Positions 28,859 through 36,664 of a stretch of 64,000 bases of DNA are shown piece by piece (the first letter of the stretch is position 1; every line of letters starts with the position of its first letter). A program made the position numbers and the translations under genes. Below the pieces are notes generated by a model. It did no database searches, was not told the DNA's origin, and worked only from the letters and a program-made list of their open reading frames with translations. This stretch comes from Gimesia aquarii (lineage in GTDB: Bacteria; Planctomycetota; Planctomycetia; Planctomycetales; Planctomycetaceae): assembly GCF_007748195.1 (NCBI RefSeq), contig NZ_CP037920.1:930001-994000 (forward strand), written 5' to 3'.

Positions 28859-29724
28859 CTTCGCGTTAGTCCTACTTGTAAATAGTCGGGAATTGAAGTA
28901 AAGGGATCGAGTTCATTTGCTTTCTTTTTGAGATTGCATTTATCACACATAAGCTGAAGATTAACAAGATCGTTAATTCCAGACTCCTTCAAGGGAATGA
29001 TGTGATCTATATGCCTTGGAGCGGTAAATTCTCTCAATAAGTCTCTTTTGCACGAAACGCATAAACCATTATCTCGAGTTACAACTGCTCTTTCTGCCCA
29101 TTTAGGTATTTTAGTTCTTTTGACCCAAGCCTCAAATGGTTCGTCATCAATCTGGCTGGAAATTCCAATATCTCTTATACGCTTATTGATATGAGTGCAT
29201 AAAGGCAAGTCATTGAACGTTCGGTTTGAGAAATCATATGCATATGCCTCTCTAACATCAGATGTAATACTGCTCCTCGAACTGTTTAGATCGAAATATT
29301 GAGTCAAGAACCAGTTGTAAAATTTGTCAGATTCAAGAATTGTCCAATAGGCATGTTCATCGGATTCATATAGTTTGTCGATACGTGTCAGCTCTTCCGA
29401 AATAGCAGTTATCTGCTGTTTTTTTCTTCTCGGATAATGAAATTTGATGAACTCAATATGTTCTTCTAAGAACCACATTTTGTACTCACCCTCTAGTTTT
29501 TCTAAGTGTGAGTCATAGTCATGATATTCATCGAAAACAATCTTCCCCAAATGAAACAACACACCGTTTTTCAATATTTTGTGAAACAATTCTTTAGGTT
29601 CGCGTCGACCTCGCCACCACTGCTTAAGTTCGTCATATAATTCCATGCCTGTCCAATTGGGATCATGCAGTTTGTTAATGGCAAAAGCATGTATTCTTAA
29701 TGACGTAGTGGTGTGAACATGCAT
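28855..29724 (-). CDS. HNH endonuclease-domain protein
   Basis: A 289-residue protein with a long N-terminal region of unknown fold and a C-terminal HNH domain. The HNH motif is complete: CVSC (residues 222-225), HIDHIIPLKE (238-247), NLQLMCDKCN (255-264). That gives two CxxC zinc pairs plus His-Asp-His and the final Asn. It is expected to cleave DNA (known for the family). The N-terminal half, rich in aromatic and acidic residues (YDELKQWWRGRREP, EYKMWFLEEHIEFIKFHYPR), may be a sensor or binding part. TTG 29727 and ATG 29724 are adjacent starts. It is the first gene of a pair with the RusA-like gene. Base composition is clearly more A+T-rich than the backbone. Confidence 0.8.
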   Translation of the reverse strand: MHVHTTTSLRIHAFAINKLHDPNWTGMELYDELKQWWRGRREPKELFHKILKNGVLFHLGKIVFDEYHDYDSHLEKLEGEYKMWFLEEHIEFIKFHYPRRKKQQITAISEELTRIDKLYESDEHAYWTILESDKFYNWFLTQYFDLNSSRSSITSDVREAYAYDFSNRTFNDLPLCTHINKRIRDIGISSQIDDEPFEAWVKRTKIPKWAERAVVTRDNGLCVSCKRDLLREFTAPRHIDHIIPLKESGINDLVNLQLMCDKCNLKKKANELDPFTSIPDYLQVGLTRR

Positions 29725-29979
29725 CAAATTAAGCCCCTTTTATCTAGAATACTTTGCAATCGCTATTTCTTTGATTTTACAAACTACGTCACATAAAATA
29801 GGCAAACTAATACAAAAGCCGACTGGATGAATAGAAAAAAGGAGCATGACAATTTTATTTTTTAAAAGAGTACTTCACTTGTCAATACCGCCTACATGAC
29901 TCGATCATGAACCATATCACTCTATGACATGTCTGAATGAGTGATTTCTATTATCTAGCAAAGGGACATGAGGGAAATC

Positions 29980-30762
29980 ATGACACATTCGTTAACTTGT
30001 TATATGTGTGATGCAAAAAGTACATCAAAAGAACATGTACCTCCTAGATGTCTTTTTCCTGAAAGCAAAGATGTTGATGGGCAATTTCGAATAAATTTAA
30101 TTACGGTGCCTTCATGTAACAAACATAATAGCGGCAAATCTTCAGACGACGAATTTTTGTTAGTAAGCTTAGCTGGCATACTAGGAAACAATTCAATTGG
30201 TTACAAACAAAAATTTTCTAAAGTAAATCGTGCGATTTATAGAAGTTCTTTCGAACTTCTCACCAACTCGATGAAAAATCGAAAATTATGTATTTATGAA
30301 GTAAGCTCCAATAAGTTTATAGATGTTATTTGGGGAACACCAGATTATGATCGACTTAACAACTGTTTCGACCGAATTGCACGCGGGCTGTTTTACCATG
30401 TATTTGATATAAAATTTAGCGGGAAAACAAAAACTATGCTGGGGTACATACAACATAAGGAATCAACCCCAAAAGAATTTCAGCGGTTTATCCGTGACAA
30501 GATCCTTCGTGAACTTAAAGGGAAACCCCGTCTTGGAGATAATCCAGAAGTATTTTCATTTCAATTCACGGATCTAGATCAATACGGGCTCTGCTCACTA
30601 CATTTAGAATTCTATGGTGGTCTTGATTTTTATATCGCACTTATTCCTGAACAAATAAAATTTCCCAATAACATTACAATGGAGATGATTAACTTAGGGA
30701 TTCAAACACATATCAAGCTTGGCGATGAAATATATCGATTCAATATGCATCGAAATGAATAA
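29980..30762 (+). CDS. HNH-like treble-clef protein
   Basis: A 260-residue protein starting with a compact zinc-finger nuclease-like motif: CYMCDAKSTSKEHVPPRCLFP followed by LITVPSCNKHN. This has the layout C-x2-C..EHVPP..F..V-x-C-x2-H-N of divergent HNH proteins. The remaining 200 residues are unrecognised and contain a regular alpha/beta pattern. GAGGGA five bases before ATG 29980 supports this start over ATG 29968. It is divergent from the HNH/RusA pair and 105 bp upstream of the HEPN-like gene, with the same low G+C. It may belong to one functional locus with them. Confidence 0.65.
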   Translation: MTHSLTCYMCDAKSTSKEHVPPRCLFPESKDVDGQFRINLITVPSCNKHNSGKSSDDEFLLVSLAGILGNNSIGYKQKFSKVNRAIYRSSFELLTNSMKNRKLCIYEVSSNKFIDVIWGTPDYDRLNNCFDRIARGLFYHVFDIKFSGKTKTMLGYIQHKESTPKEFQRFIRDKILRELKGKPRLGDNPEVFSFQFTDLDQYGLCSLHLEFYGGLDFYIALIPEQIKFPNNITMEMINLGIQTHIKLGDEIYRFNMHRNE

Positions 30763-30866
30763 GATCAGATTGAAGGGAACTATGACGAGTTTTAGGATGC
30801 GAGAATCTTTAATTATTTAAGAGTCTTGCATCCTTAATAACCCCTTAATGAGGGCTTTAGCTAATT

Positions 30867-31769
30867 ATGATTACGGATCTTCCAAGTGCACAAGATTTTT
30901 ACGAATCGGGAAAAGATCTACTCGGATTAGCGTGGGATTCAGTCTCACAACTCCTTTTGAATCTAGATCAAGCTGGATACTATGGTGTTGATACTGAGGA
31001 AGTATCAGATGCCTACTGGGATGCTGCAAGACTGCGTCTAGCGACAGCACTCTCAACTACACAACAAGGGGTAGAATTTTTAATCAAAGGTCGAATTGCT
31101 GAAGTCTCGCCGTTCATTTTAATTGTAGACAATCCTTCAAAATGGCCATCACCTTATGCAGGCTCTCCTTTAAAGTTCTCTGAATTCCGAACACTGGATG
31201 CTCAGGACCTACCACGAGTTCACGATACAGTGGCACTAAAACCATTACCTGCGGATTTTGTGGAAAAGTTCGTGTGGTTGCGCGAAAGTAGAAACACAAT
31301 CATGCACTCCGTGGATAACGAACTTACTGTTCCTGTAGTGGGCGTTCTTAAATCCATTTTGTTTGTTCATAACAAACTTTTTCCTGGTGAACATTGGCCG
31401 AGTGTTAGATTATGTCAACTCGAAAGAGCTCCAGATATTGAATTGGGTAGCATTGATTATGTTCGTAATCGTGTTTGCTGGGAAATGTCAGTAGTTCTCG
31501 ATCTTCTCAGGCCAGCTGAAGTGAAACTTTACTTCAATATCGATAAGAAACAAAGGCGTTATACTTGTCCGGTTTGCTACTATGAAGCTAATAGGGGCGT
31601 TGGTTTTGAATATCAGCTGGCTGTATTGAGACCCAATAGCCCAAAATCCACCAGTCTCTACTGCCCAATTTGTAATCTTGTACATAAAGTTGTTCGGAAG
31701 AAGTGTGATTCAGACTGTCCAGGAAATGTTTTAGATGAAGAGGGGACCTGTTTGACTTGCGCAAGCTAA
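30867..31769 (+). CDS. HEPN-like protein with C-terminal zinc ribbons
   Basis: A 300-residue protein. The helical N-terminal half carries WLRESRNTIMHSVDN at about residues 137-151. Its R-N-x3-H core (Arg142, Asn143, His147) is the signature of HEPN domains, many of which are RNases. The C-terminal 70 residues hold four cysteine pairs, CPVC at 234, CPIC at 266, C280/C284 and CLTC at 295, probably two zinc ribbons. Such a combination suggests nucleic-acid binding plus RNA cleavage, as in toxin or abortive-infection effectors (inference). It follows the HNH-like gene on the same strand. Confidence 0.6.
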   Translation: MITDLPSAQDFYESGKDLLGLAWDSVSQLLLNLDQAGYYGVDTEEVSDAYWDAARLRLATALSTTQQGVEFLIKGRIAEVSPFILIVDNPSKWPSPYAGSPLKFSEFRTLDAQDLPRVHDTVALKPLPADFVEKFVWLRESRNTIMHSVDNELTVPVVGVLKSILFVHNKLFPGEHWPSVRLCQLERAPDIELGSIDYVRNRVCWEMSVVLDLLRPAEVKLYFNIDKKQRRYTCPVCYYEANRGVGFEYQLAVLRPNSPKSTSLYCPICNLVHKVVRKKCDSDCPGNVLDEEGTCLTCAS

Positions 31770-31908
31770 AATACAGTCAAAGTTACTCCCTTTACTCACA
31801 ATGATAATAATTTCTATGTCGCATAGATGAAGCTGTTCAAAACCTTAAAAGGACGATTTAGAGGACGCAATAGTAAAAGGCAGGTCTCTTAAGTGATCAC
31901 GCAGTTTA

Positions 31909-32256
31909 TCAGGTTTGTTTGGAGAGGTGGTTAATACCTGATCGAATTAATTCAGTTACTTTATCTTCGGGTAATATTTTAGTCTCTAGTATTCCTGATT
32001 TGTTACCAAGTCTTAGAACAAGATCGTCATCGTCAGTAGGTCCGAGTGTGAAATAATTGTGATCAGCAAGTTCATCGTGACCATCGTCAAGCTCCACGTT
32101 TAATTGGATATACATTCCGACGCTGAATTGATAATGACCATTCTGGAATTCGCTTTCGTTGTCCGTAAGGACCCGTATCATTAAGTCTTGCTTCGAATGA
32201 GGGTAAGGACACTGCTTAAAAAAAGCAATCGCTTCAGATATTTTGGTTGATGCCAT
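31909..32256 (-). CDS. Unknown acidic 115-residue protein
   Basis: A soluble protein without signal peptide, beginning MASTKISEAIAFFKQCPYP. A run of acidic residues (ELDDGHDELADHNYF, GPTDDDDLVLRL) precedes a helical end. I do not recognise a family. It is alone on the minus strand between the HEPN-like gene and a repeat-rich stretch. The small size and acidic nature are compatible with an immunity or anti-toxin partner, but nothing in the sequence proves it. Confidence 0.55.
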   Translation of the reverse strand: MASTKISEAIAFFKQCPYPHSKQDLMIRVLTDNESEFQNGHYQFSVGMYIQLNVELDDGHDELADHNYFTLGPTDDDDLVLRLGNKSGILETKILPEDKVTELIRSGINHLSKQT

Positions 32257-32314
32257 ATAAAACTAACTCGTCTAAGGAAAGTAAAAGGGGGCAGGGCCAG
32301 TCAGTCCTGCGCAT

Positions 32315-32334
32315 AAAAAGGTGTCAGGAACCTT
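32315..32334 (+). repeat. GGTGTCAGGAACC-family motif
   Basis: A full copy, AAAAAGGTGTCAGGAACCTT, about 60 bases upstream of the start codon of the acidic 115-residue gene. The A-run and T-run halves can pair as AAGGT/ACCTT. Confidence 0.85.
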
Positions 32335-32387
32335 AATCATTCAACAATACTCATCCGATAACCAAATCCCAAGTATTGGAGACAGAC

Positions 32388-32409
32388 AAAGGTGTCCGGA
32401 ACTTTAAAA
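32388..32409 (+). repeat. GGTGTCAGGAACC-family motif, variant
   Basis: AAAGGTGTCCGGAACTTTAA is the same motif with one core change (CAGG to CCGG), 73 bases from the previous copy. Confidence 0.75.
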
Positions 32410-32442
32410 CGACGATCATACGCAATTCCGATTACTAAAACA

Positions 32443-32645
32443 GTCCTGGCCTGCTCTGTAGAAAACCTACCCTTATTTGCTATTTCCGAAATTAATAAGT
32501 CATGATACACCACGCTGCATGACACAGACAAGCAAATCTTCACGCATGGTATTGGCGACTGCTTACAAGATTGCAAAGTAATAGCTTCCTGAATACGCAC
32601 ACCGCTTTAGCCCTCGGAAGTTTACACAGCACCAACTATTTGCTT
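32443..32645 (+). pseudogene. Transposase gene 5' remnant, copy A
   Basis: The leader (CTGCTCTGTAGAAAACCT onwards) and the first 40 or so codons match the remnants at 35350 and 41323. ATG 32519 gives MTQTSKSSRMVLATAYKIAK, then two in-frame stops (TAA TAG, from CAA and TCG in the other copies), then LPEYAHRFSPRKFTQHQLFAW. The pattern RFSPRKFTQHQLFA is typical of the N-terminus of planctomycete DDE transposases. Homology ends just before a GGGGGTCTGACCCC palindrome. It is a decayed fragment. Confidence 0.75.
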
Positions 32646-32656
32646 GGAACAGTTCA

Positions 32657-32685
32657 GTTTAGGGGGTCTGACCCCTTTGTTCTCC
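32657..32685 (+). repeat. GGGGGTCTGACCCC palindromic repeat, copy 1
   Basis: AGTTTAGGGGGTCTGACCCC followed by TTTGTTCTC. It recurs at 33837 with one change in the palindrome. The copy is attached to the end of transposase remnant A. Confidence 0.75.
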
Positions 32686-32941
32686 CCGAGAACTGTTTGC
32701 GTTTTAATATCTGTTCGAGTTGCTCAATGAGTTTCATGATCTTCTTACGCCTTGTTGTGTTTTCTATTTTCAATATCAGCAAGTAATTGATGTAAACAGA
32801 AAGTAAGAATAAAGTTACATATTGAAAATCTAATTTTGCTTAGTATCATATTCAGCATGCCGGCATTAGATCCAGCATCTATGTGTGATATGAAGCCGCT
32901 GGGGCATCATATCAGAACAAGTCCGTGCAGGTTAATAACAA

Positions 32942-32948
32942 GTTATCC
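32942..32948 (+). other. Possible 5' recombination boundary of azoreductase cassette (GTTATCC)
   Basis: GTTATCC lies 18 bases upstream of the azoreductase ATG and is identical to the 7-mer that ends the attC-like palindrome downstream of the gene. In integrons each cassette begins with the last six bases of such a 7-mer. A seven-base match alone is weak; its position gives it weight. Confidence 0.5.
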
Positions 32949-32966
32949 GACTGAAATCCATCCACT

Positions 32967-33623
32967 ATGACGACGATCCTTCAACTTAACGCGAGTGCCC
33001 GTGGTGAACGCTCCCTGTCGCGGAAGCTTTCCTCTCACTTCGTTCGCGAGTGGATAGCGCGTTGCCCGAACGATATTGTCATCGAACGAGACGTTGGGCG
33101 AAACGCTCCGTCGCCCGTATCCGAAGAATGGATTGCTAGTGCATTCACACCTCACGACGATAGGACCAAACAGCAGCGGGAGCTGCTAGCCGTTTCGGAC
33201 AAACTGATTGCCGAGGTCGCCAATGCTGACATCATTTTGATCGGTACGCCGATGTACAACTACGGCATGCCTTCGTCGTTGAAAGCATGGTTCGACCAAG
33301 TCATACGAATCAACAAGACATTTTCGTTCGATCTAGAACGCGGGGACAATCCGCTTGAACCGATTTTCTCCGGCAAGACGCTCGTCATCCTTACTTCGAC
33401 TGGTGAATTTGGATTCGCGACCGGGGGTGTACGCGCTCACATGAATCACTTGGTGCCCCATATCAAAACTTGCTCCTTCTATCTCGGCGTCAACGGGGAC
33501 GATTCCATTCATCACGTCGGCATTGAGTATCAGGAATTTGGTGATGAACGCCACCGTAAATCAATCGACGACGCCCATGACGGTGTTGCTGCACTCGTCG
33601 AGTTACTTGTCAGCAACGGGTGA
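32967..33623 (+). CDS. azoR: FMN-dependent NADH-azoreductase (cassette gene)
   Basis: A 218-residue flavodoxin-fold enzyme that uses NADH and FMN to reduce quinones and azo compounds. Family marks are the phosphate-binding start LNASARGERSLSRKLS, the motif IGTPMYNYGMPSSLKAWFDQ and the nucleotide-side stretch ILTSTGEFGFATGG. Its G+C content is visibly higher than the neighbouring genes, a sign of recent arrival. It is bounded by GTTATCC upstream and by an attC-like palindrome 25 bases after its stop, so it is a candidate integron gene cassette. No integrase gene is in the window. There is no obvious promoter of its own, as is usual for cassettes. Confidence 0.92.
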   Translation: MTTILQLNASARGERSLSRKLSSHFVREWIARCPNDIVIERDVGRNAPSPVSEEWIASAFTPHDDRTKQQRELLAVSDKLIAEVANADIILIGTPMYNYGMPSSLKAWFDQVIRINKTFSFDLERGDNPLEPIFSGKTLVILTSTGEFGFATGGVRAHMNHLVPHIKTCSFYLGVNGDDSIHHVGIEYQEFGDERHRKSIDDAHDGVAALVELLVSNG

Positions 33624-33648
33624 CACTCTGAGGAGTCCCCAAACCGGA

Positions 33649-33740
33649 GGATAACAATGGCATGCACACGGAGCGGGGCTTGCACGCGTTTTGAAATTGA
33701 CAACTTCATTCTCCCCGCCCGGTGATGCCGGACGTTATCC
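33649..33740 (+). repeat. attC-like recombination site (imperfect palindrome)
   Basis: A 92-bp imperfect palindrome bounded by GGATAAC (33649-33655) and GTTATCC (33734-33740). The arms share GGATAAC, GGCAT, CAC, CGG and GCGGGG in order, with unpaired bases between them. That is the pattern of extrahelical bases seen in single-strand-folded integron attC sites. The central loop is about 35 bases. The end 7-mer differs from the canonical GTTRRRY, so recognition by a known integrase is not assured. Confidence 0.65.
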
Positions 33741-33836
33741 AATAAACTCATTCGTTTCTTCAGACGTCCTGTAATTCGACCCTTAAACTGCATGGGATTC
33801 CGCTCCAAATTTCGGTGTCCGAATCGCTCCATGAAC

Positions 33837-33865
33837 AGTTTAGGGGGTCTGACCACTTTGTTCTC
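33837..33865 (+). repeat. GGGGGTCTGACCCC palindromic repeat, copy 2
   Basis: AGTTTAGGGGGTCTGACCAC followed by TTTGTTCTC, matching 32657-32685. It is followed by GGAGGTCTGAC, at the very start of the second duplicated module. Confidence 0.75.
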
Positions 33866-34139
33866 TACAGGAGGTCTGACTTGTAAATTTATCTTGACTA
33901 TTCTTATTTGGTTAAACAAAATTTCTCTAAGTTCTACCCTTAGTGAGTATTACTGAAACAATTTAGTCTTGTTCAAGTTATGTAGGTGGTAGAATAACAA
34001 AAACAATGTGCCCGGTTTGTAGTGTTGAAATGCATGTCAATACTGGCGACACCATGAGTTACGAACGTAAGTTTCCCGAATTATTAGTAGTGGTGGGGCA
34101 TGATTGCCGGATTTGTTCCCACTGACGCGGAAGAATCCA

Positions 34140-34535
34140 ATGCACCCTGACGCTTCCTTCTGGAATGGCCTGTTACTCTTCCTGGCCGCGATCAGTACGG
34201 TCGTTTACGGAGTTGGTGTCATGCTCGCCTTGTTCTTCGGCATCTTCCGACGACGTGCGGCACTACTCACTTCATACGGTCTTTCCGCGATCGTGTCGGT
34301 GCCCTTTGTCCTTTACTGCGTACTGATATTTAGTTCCGGATCATCACCGGAGTTCGACGAGATGTGGCTGCCCGATCCGATTGACGACTGGCCTGTATTT
34401 CGGTTGCTCAGGTTGAGTATCGTCGTGATGCTCTTGCTATGTTTTGCTTGGGTTACACCGGCAATTCAATATTATTTGACGGGTAACAAAAATCAGAACG
34501 TTCCCAGCGAGTCGGAATCAAATAAAGGTTCCTGA
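34140..34535 (+). CDS. Small membrane protein, duplicated (copy 2)
   Basis: A 131-residue protein nearly identical to the one at 27571. Differences include a changed N-terminus (MHPDASFW for MHSAASFW), VMLALFF for VMIALFF, PVFRLLRL for PIFRLLRL and LLCFAW for LLCFVW. Three membrane helices and the tail ESNKGS are kept, the stop again being inside the dispersed motif. The preservation of the frame in both copies suggests selection or a recent duplication. An in-frame TTG at 34104 exists, but the shared start is the ATG. Function unknown. Confidence 0.7.
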   Translation: MHPDASFWNGLLLFLAAISTVVYGVGVMLALFFGIFRRRAALLTSYGLSAIVSVPFVLYCVLIFSSGSSPEFDEMWLPDPIDDWPVFRLLRLSIVVMLLLCFAWVTPAIQYYLTGNKNQNVPSESESNKGS

Positions 34536-34540
34536 CACCT
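34524..34540 (-). repeat. GGTGTCAGGAACC-family motif
   Basis: AAAGGTTCCTGACACCT at the 3' end of module copy 2. It supplies the TGA stop of the membrane-protein gene. Confidence 0.85.
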
Positions 34541-34550
34541 ATACGGCTTC

Positions 34551-35264
34551 CTAATCCGTATTGCTGCTGTTATCGTCGAGTCCGTAACCCCTTTGGGTAA
34601 TCTCCTTTATCTCTTCGTTGGTGAGATACGGTGGTCCGTAACCCCATTGTGAGATAATTTGCATTACATCTGCTTCAGAAAGAGATATCGCTGAGGCTGT
34701 ACGATTCTTCAAATGTTCTTTGATGGTGTCGTTAGTTTTACGGATATATACAATCCTACTTTTGTTACTTTTTTGAAAACCGCTCATGTCATTGAGATCG
34801 TTTGCACCGGTTAGCCTAAAAGAGGATTTGGCCGAATAATCTTTGCTTCCTATAGATAATATTGAGTAGTAACAATCTGAATGCGGATATTGAGGAAGCC
34901 ATTTAGTTAAATATGAACAATATTTTTTATTTTTCATGGTGTTGTTTACATATGATAAAGATTGACCAGAAAGCGCTCCAGTTACATAGTTTCGATTTTC
35001 ATTGAGTAAAAACGTTCCGTTATCCCAGACTGCAAAGGTAATTTCGGGCCGAAACATATCGTCAGGATATGGTGCGCAACGAGTTTGAAAAACTGCTATC
35101 ACTGGCTTATTGAAAAAATAAGCTGGAATATCAGACGCATCTGATAATTGTGGTAATTCCTCTGTCGGCCTGGAAGCACTAGTCGAAATCCCACGGTGAC
35201 AACTAGAAAAACAAGCACAAAAGAATAATAATGAGATAGGTATTGCAATGTAACGAACATACAT
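34551..35264 (-). CDS. Unknown lipoprotein
   Basis: A 237-residue protein with a signal peptide and lipobox-like end (FFCACFSSC, lipidated Cys near residue 22), then a Ser/Thr-rich linker. The mature part has CAPYPDDMFRPEITFAVWDNG and a C-terminal helical region with the paired phrases QWGYGPPYLTNEEIKEITQR and GYGLDD. No family recognised. It is outer- or inner-membrane anchored. It converges with the duplicated membrane-protein gene, separated by only 15 bases. Confidence 0.65.
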   Translation of the reverse strand: MYVRYIAIPISLLFFCACFSSCHRGISTSASRPTEELPQLSDASDIPAYFFNKPVIAVFQTRCAPYPDDMFRPEITFAVWDNGTFLLNENRNYVTGALSGQSLSYVNNTMKNKKYCSYLTKWLPQYPHSDCYYSILSIGSKDYSAKSSFRLTGANDLNDMSGFQKSNKSRIVYIRKTNDTIKEHLKNRTASAISLSEADVMQIISQWGYGPPYLTNEEIKEITQRGYGLDDNSSNTD

Positions 35265-35349
35265 TCCGCACCTCTTCAGTGCCGCACTTCTTATTAAGTT
35301 ATTAAGTGAATTATTATATTATATTTACTATTACGTGGACAACATGAAA

Positions 35350-35575
35350 TTACTGAAGCACCAGACAAGCAAATAGTTGGTGCTGCGTAAACTTCCGAGG
35401 GCTAAAGCGGTGTGTGTATTCAGGAAGCGATTGCTTGGCAATCTCATAAGCAGTCACCAATACCATCCGTGGAGATTTACATGTCTGTGTCATGCAGCAT
35501 GGTGTATCATGACTCGTTAGTTACAGATATAGCAATCGGAAGTAGGTTTTCTACAGAGCATTCCTGACACCTTTT
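35350..35575 (-). pseudogene. Transposase gene 5' remnant, copy B
   Basis: Best-preserved of three remnants. The minus-strand ATG at 35493 opens 47 codons, MTQTCKSPRMVLVTAYEIAK followed by QSLPEYTHRFSPRKFTQHQL and FACLVLQ, then stops where intact transposases continue for hundreds of residues. The leader of about 80 bases ends at the motif ATTCCTGACACCTTTTT (35560-35576). It is an internally truncated insertion-sequence end in inverted orientation to copies A and C. Confidence 0.8.
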
Positions 35576-35576
35576 T
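35560..35576 (-). repeat. GGTGTCAGGAAT motif at outer end of transposase remnant B
   Basis: ATTCCTGACACCTTTTT lies at the outer edge of remnant B's leader, just as the equivalent motif does in remnant C. It ends 34 bases before the next plus-strand start codon. Confidence 0.85.
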
Positions 35577-35609
35577 GCTCTAAGTGATTTTTTGCAAGGT
35601 TTTAACGCA

Positions 35610-36512
35610 ATGTACTCAAAATCGATAGCTAGGTTATTAATTGCAGTTTGCCTTTTTTTTAATTGTGAATTAATGGCTGAGAACCCAATTGGAATCAATA
35701 CGTATTTAGGTAAGTGGGTCTTTGTTCGCGATCCTTCTGAGATCGTGTATATAATTAAGAATGTTGACGGCCAGATAGGAATTGAAAAATTAGTCAAGGG
35801 TGAAGTCGTGAGCAACATAAAACTCAATACTCATTCATTGAGTTTCTTGACAACATCTTCAAAAGTCAATCCTCAAACCGGAATGCCGTATTCTTCAAAT
35901 GTACATTTAATTCCGGACGTAAGATCAAATGCCAATATGTTTCGTGTAGTTACCCTCAAAGCTAAAGACCTACAAGAATCTGTAAACACACAAGTAACTG
36001 AAGACATACAGCTAGTCTACCTGATGTCTCGAGTAAAAAATGGAAACAATCAAGTTAAAGGAAAAACAGGTATATCAAAGGAACAATCGAAGCGTGCCTT
36101 GGAAAACATCTATACAAAGCAATGGGATTTCAGCGAATTACAAAACTTGGACGTGGACGATAAGGTAACAGTGCAAATCGTAGTGATGAAAAATAATGTT
36201 CAAGCTATCTTTAAATTTCGCAGTAATGAAGCTCAAGTACCCGCTAAAATCGTTGACAACACGGTTACCATATCAATTGATTCAAATGAATATGATGTCA
36301 TAAAGAATATCCCAATTTTTGGAAGGGAAAGGGATTATTATTTTCAATTGATACCTCTATGCGGTAATAAAGACCATCTAATATTCAAGTCGTGTTCAAT
36401 AAAAGGTAACAGCGCTGCATGCGTATATTTTATGGCTCCTTCTGTGGAGAAAAAAAAGGGACAGGAAAAAGTGTCAGACCCCGGGAATAAAGAGGTGTCA
36501 GGAACTTTTTAA
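35610..36512 (+). CDS. Unknown secreted protein with repeat-derived C-terminus
   Basis: A 300-residue protein with a signal peptide (residues 1-24, ending NCELMA) and a beta-rich mature part (GINTYLGKWVFVRDPSEIVY, SKVNPQTGMPYSSNVHLIPD). No family recognised. The last residues, after EKKKGQ, are encoded by two adjacent repeat motifs: KVSDPG comes from AAAGTGTCAGACCCCGG and EVSGTF-stop from GAGGTGTCAGGAACTTTTTAA. The original C-terminus has therefore probably been replaced. TTG 35592 is in frame, but ATG 35610 is more likely. Confidence 0.65.
   Translation: MYSKSIARLLIAVCLFFNCELMAENPIGINTYLGKWVFVRDPSEIVYIIKNVDGQIGIEKLVKGEVVSNIKLNTHSLSFLTTSSKVNPQTGMPYSSNVHLIPDVRSNANMFRVVTLKAKDLQESVNTQVTEDIQLVYLMSRVKNGNNQVKGKTGISKEQSKRALENIYTKQWDFSELQNLDVDDKVTVQIVVMKNNVQAIFKFRSNEAQVPAKIVDNTVTISIDSNEYDVIKNIPIFGRERDYYFQLIPLCGNKDHLIFKSCSIKGNSAACVYFMAPSVEKKKGQEKVSDPGNKEVSGTF
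36466..36485 (+). repeat. GTGTCAGACCCC motif inside coding sequence
   Basis: AAAAAGTGTCAGACCCCGGG, a hybrid of the GGTGTCAGGAACC and GGGTCTGACCCC types, translated in the preceding gene. Confidence 0.7.
36489..36510 (+). repeat. GGTGTCAGGAACC-family motif
   Basis: AAAGAGGTGTCAGGAACTTT and two more T. It provides the stop codon (TTTTTAA) of the secreted protein. Confidence 0.8.
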
Positions 36513-36613
36513 TTGTCTTTCCAGTCCAAAACGCGGAGTAGACAGCAAAAATCATTAAAAAACTCGATCTCGAAATCACTGAAAAAAAGAGGAAGACCCA
36601 AAAATACTAATAA

Positions 36614-36632
36614 TGGTTCCTGACACCTTTTT
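36614..36632 (-). repeat. GGTGTCAGGAACC-family motif
   Basis: TGGTTCCTGACACCTTTTT, in inverted orientation to the copy 104 bases upstream. It lies 128 bases after the stop of the monooxygenase gene, which is on the other strand. Confidence 0.8.
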
Positions 36633-36664
36633 GCTACTCTACTCAATGTCACTCAGCAACACAG

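Larger units (their letters stand above)
33874..34540 (+). repeat. Duplicated module, copy 2
   Basis: The second copy of the leader-gene-motif module at 27314-27969, in the same orientation. Leader positions 33888-34000 are almost identical, and the 3' end again stops at AAAGGTTCCTGACACC. The two copies enclose the HNH/HEPN block and the azoreductase cassette. Confidence 0.95.

Noticed and set aside
33530-33919. Minus-strand frame over the attC-like site
   Set aside because: It runs antisense through the azoreductase end and the palindrome; not protein-like.
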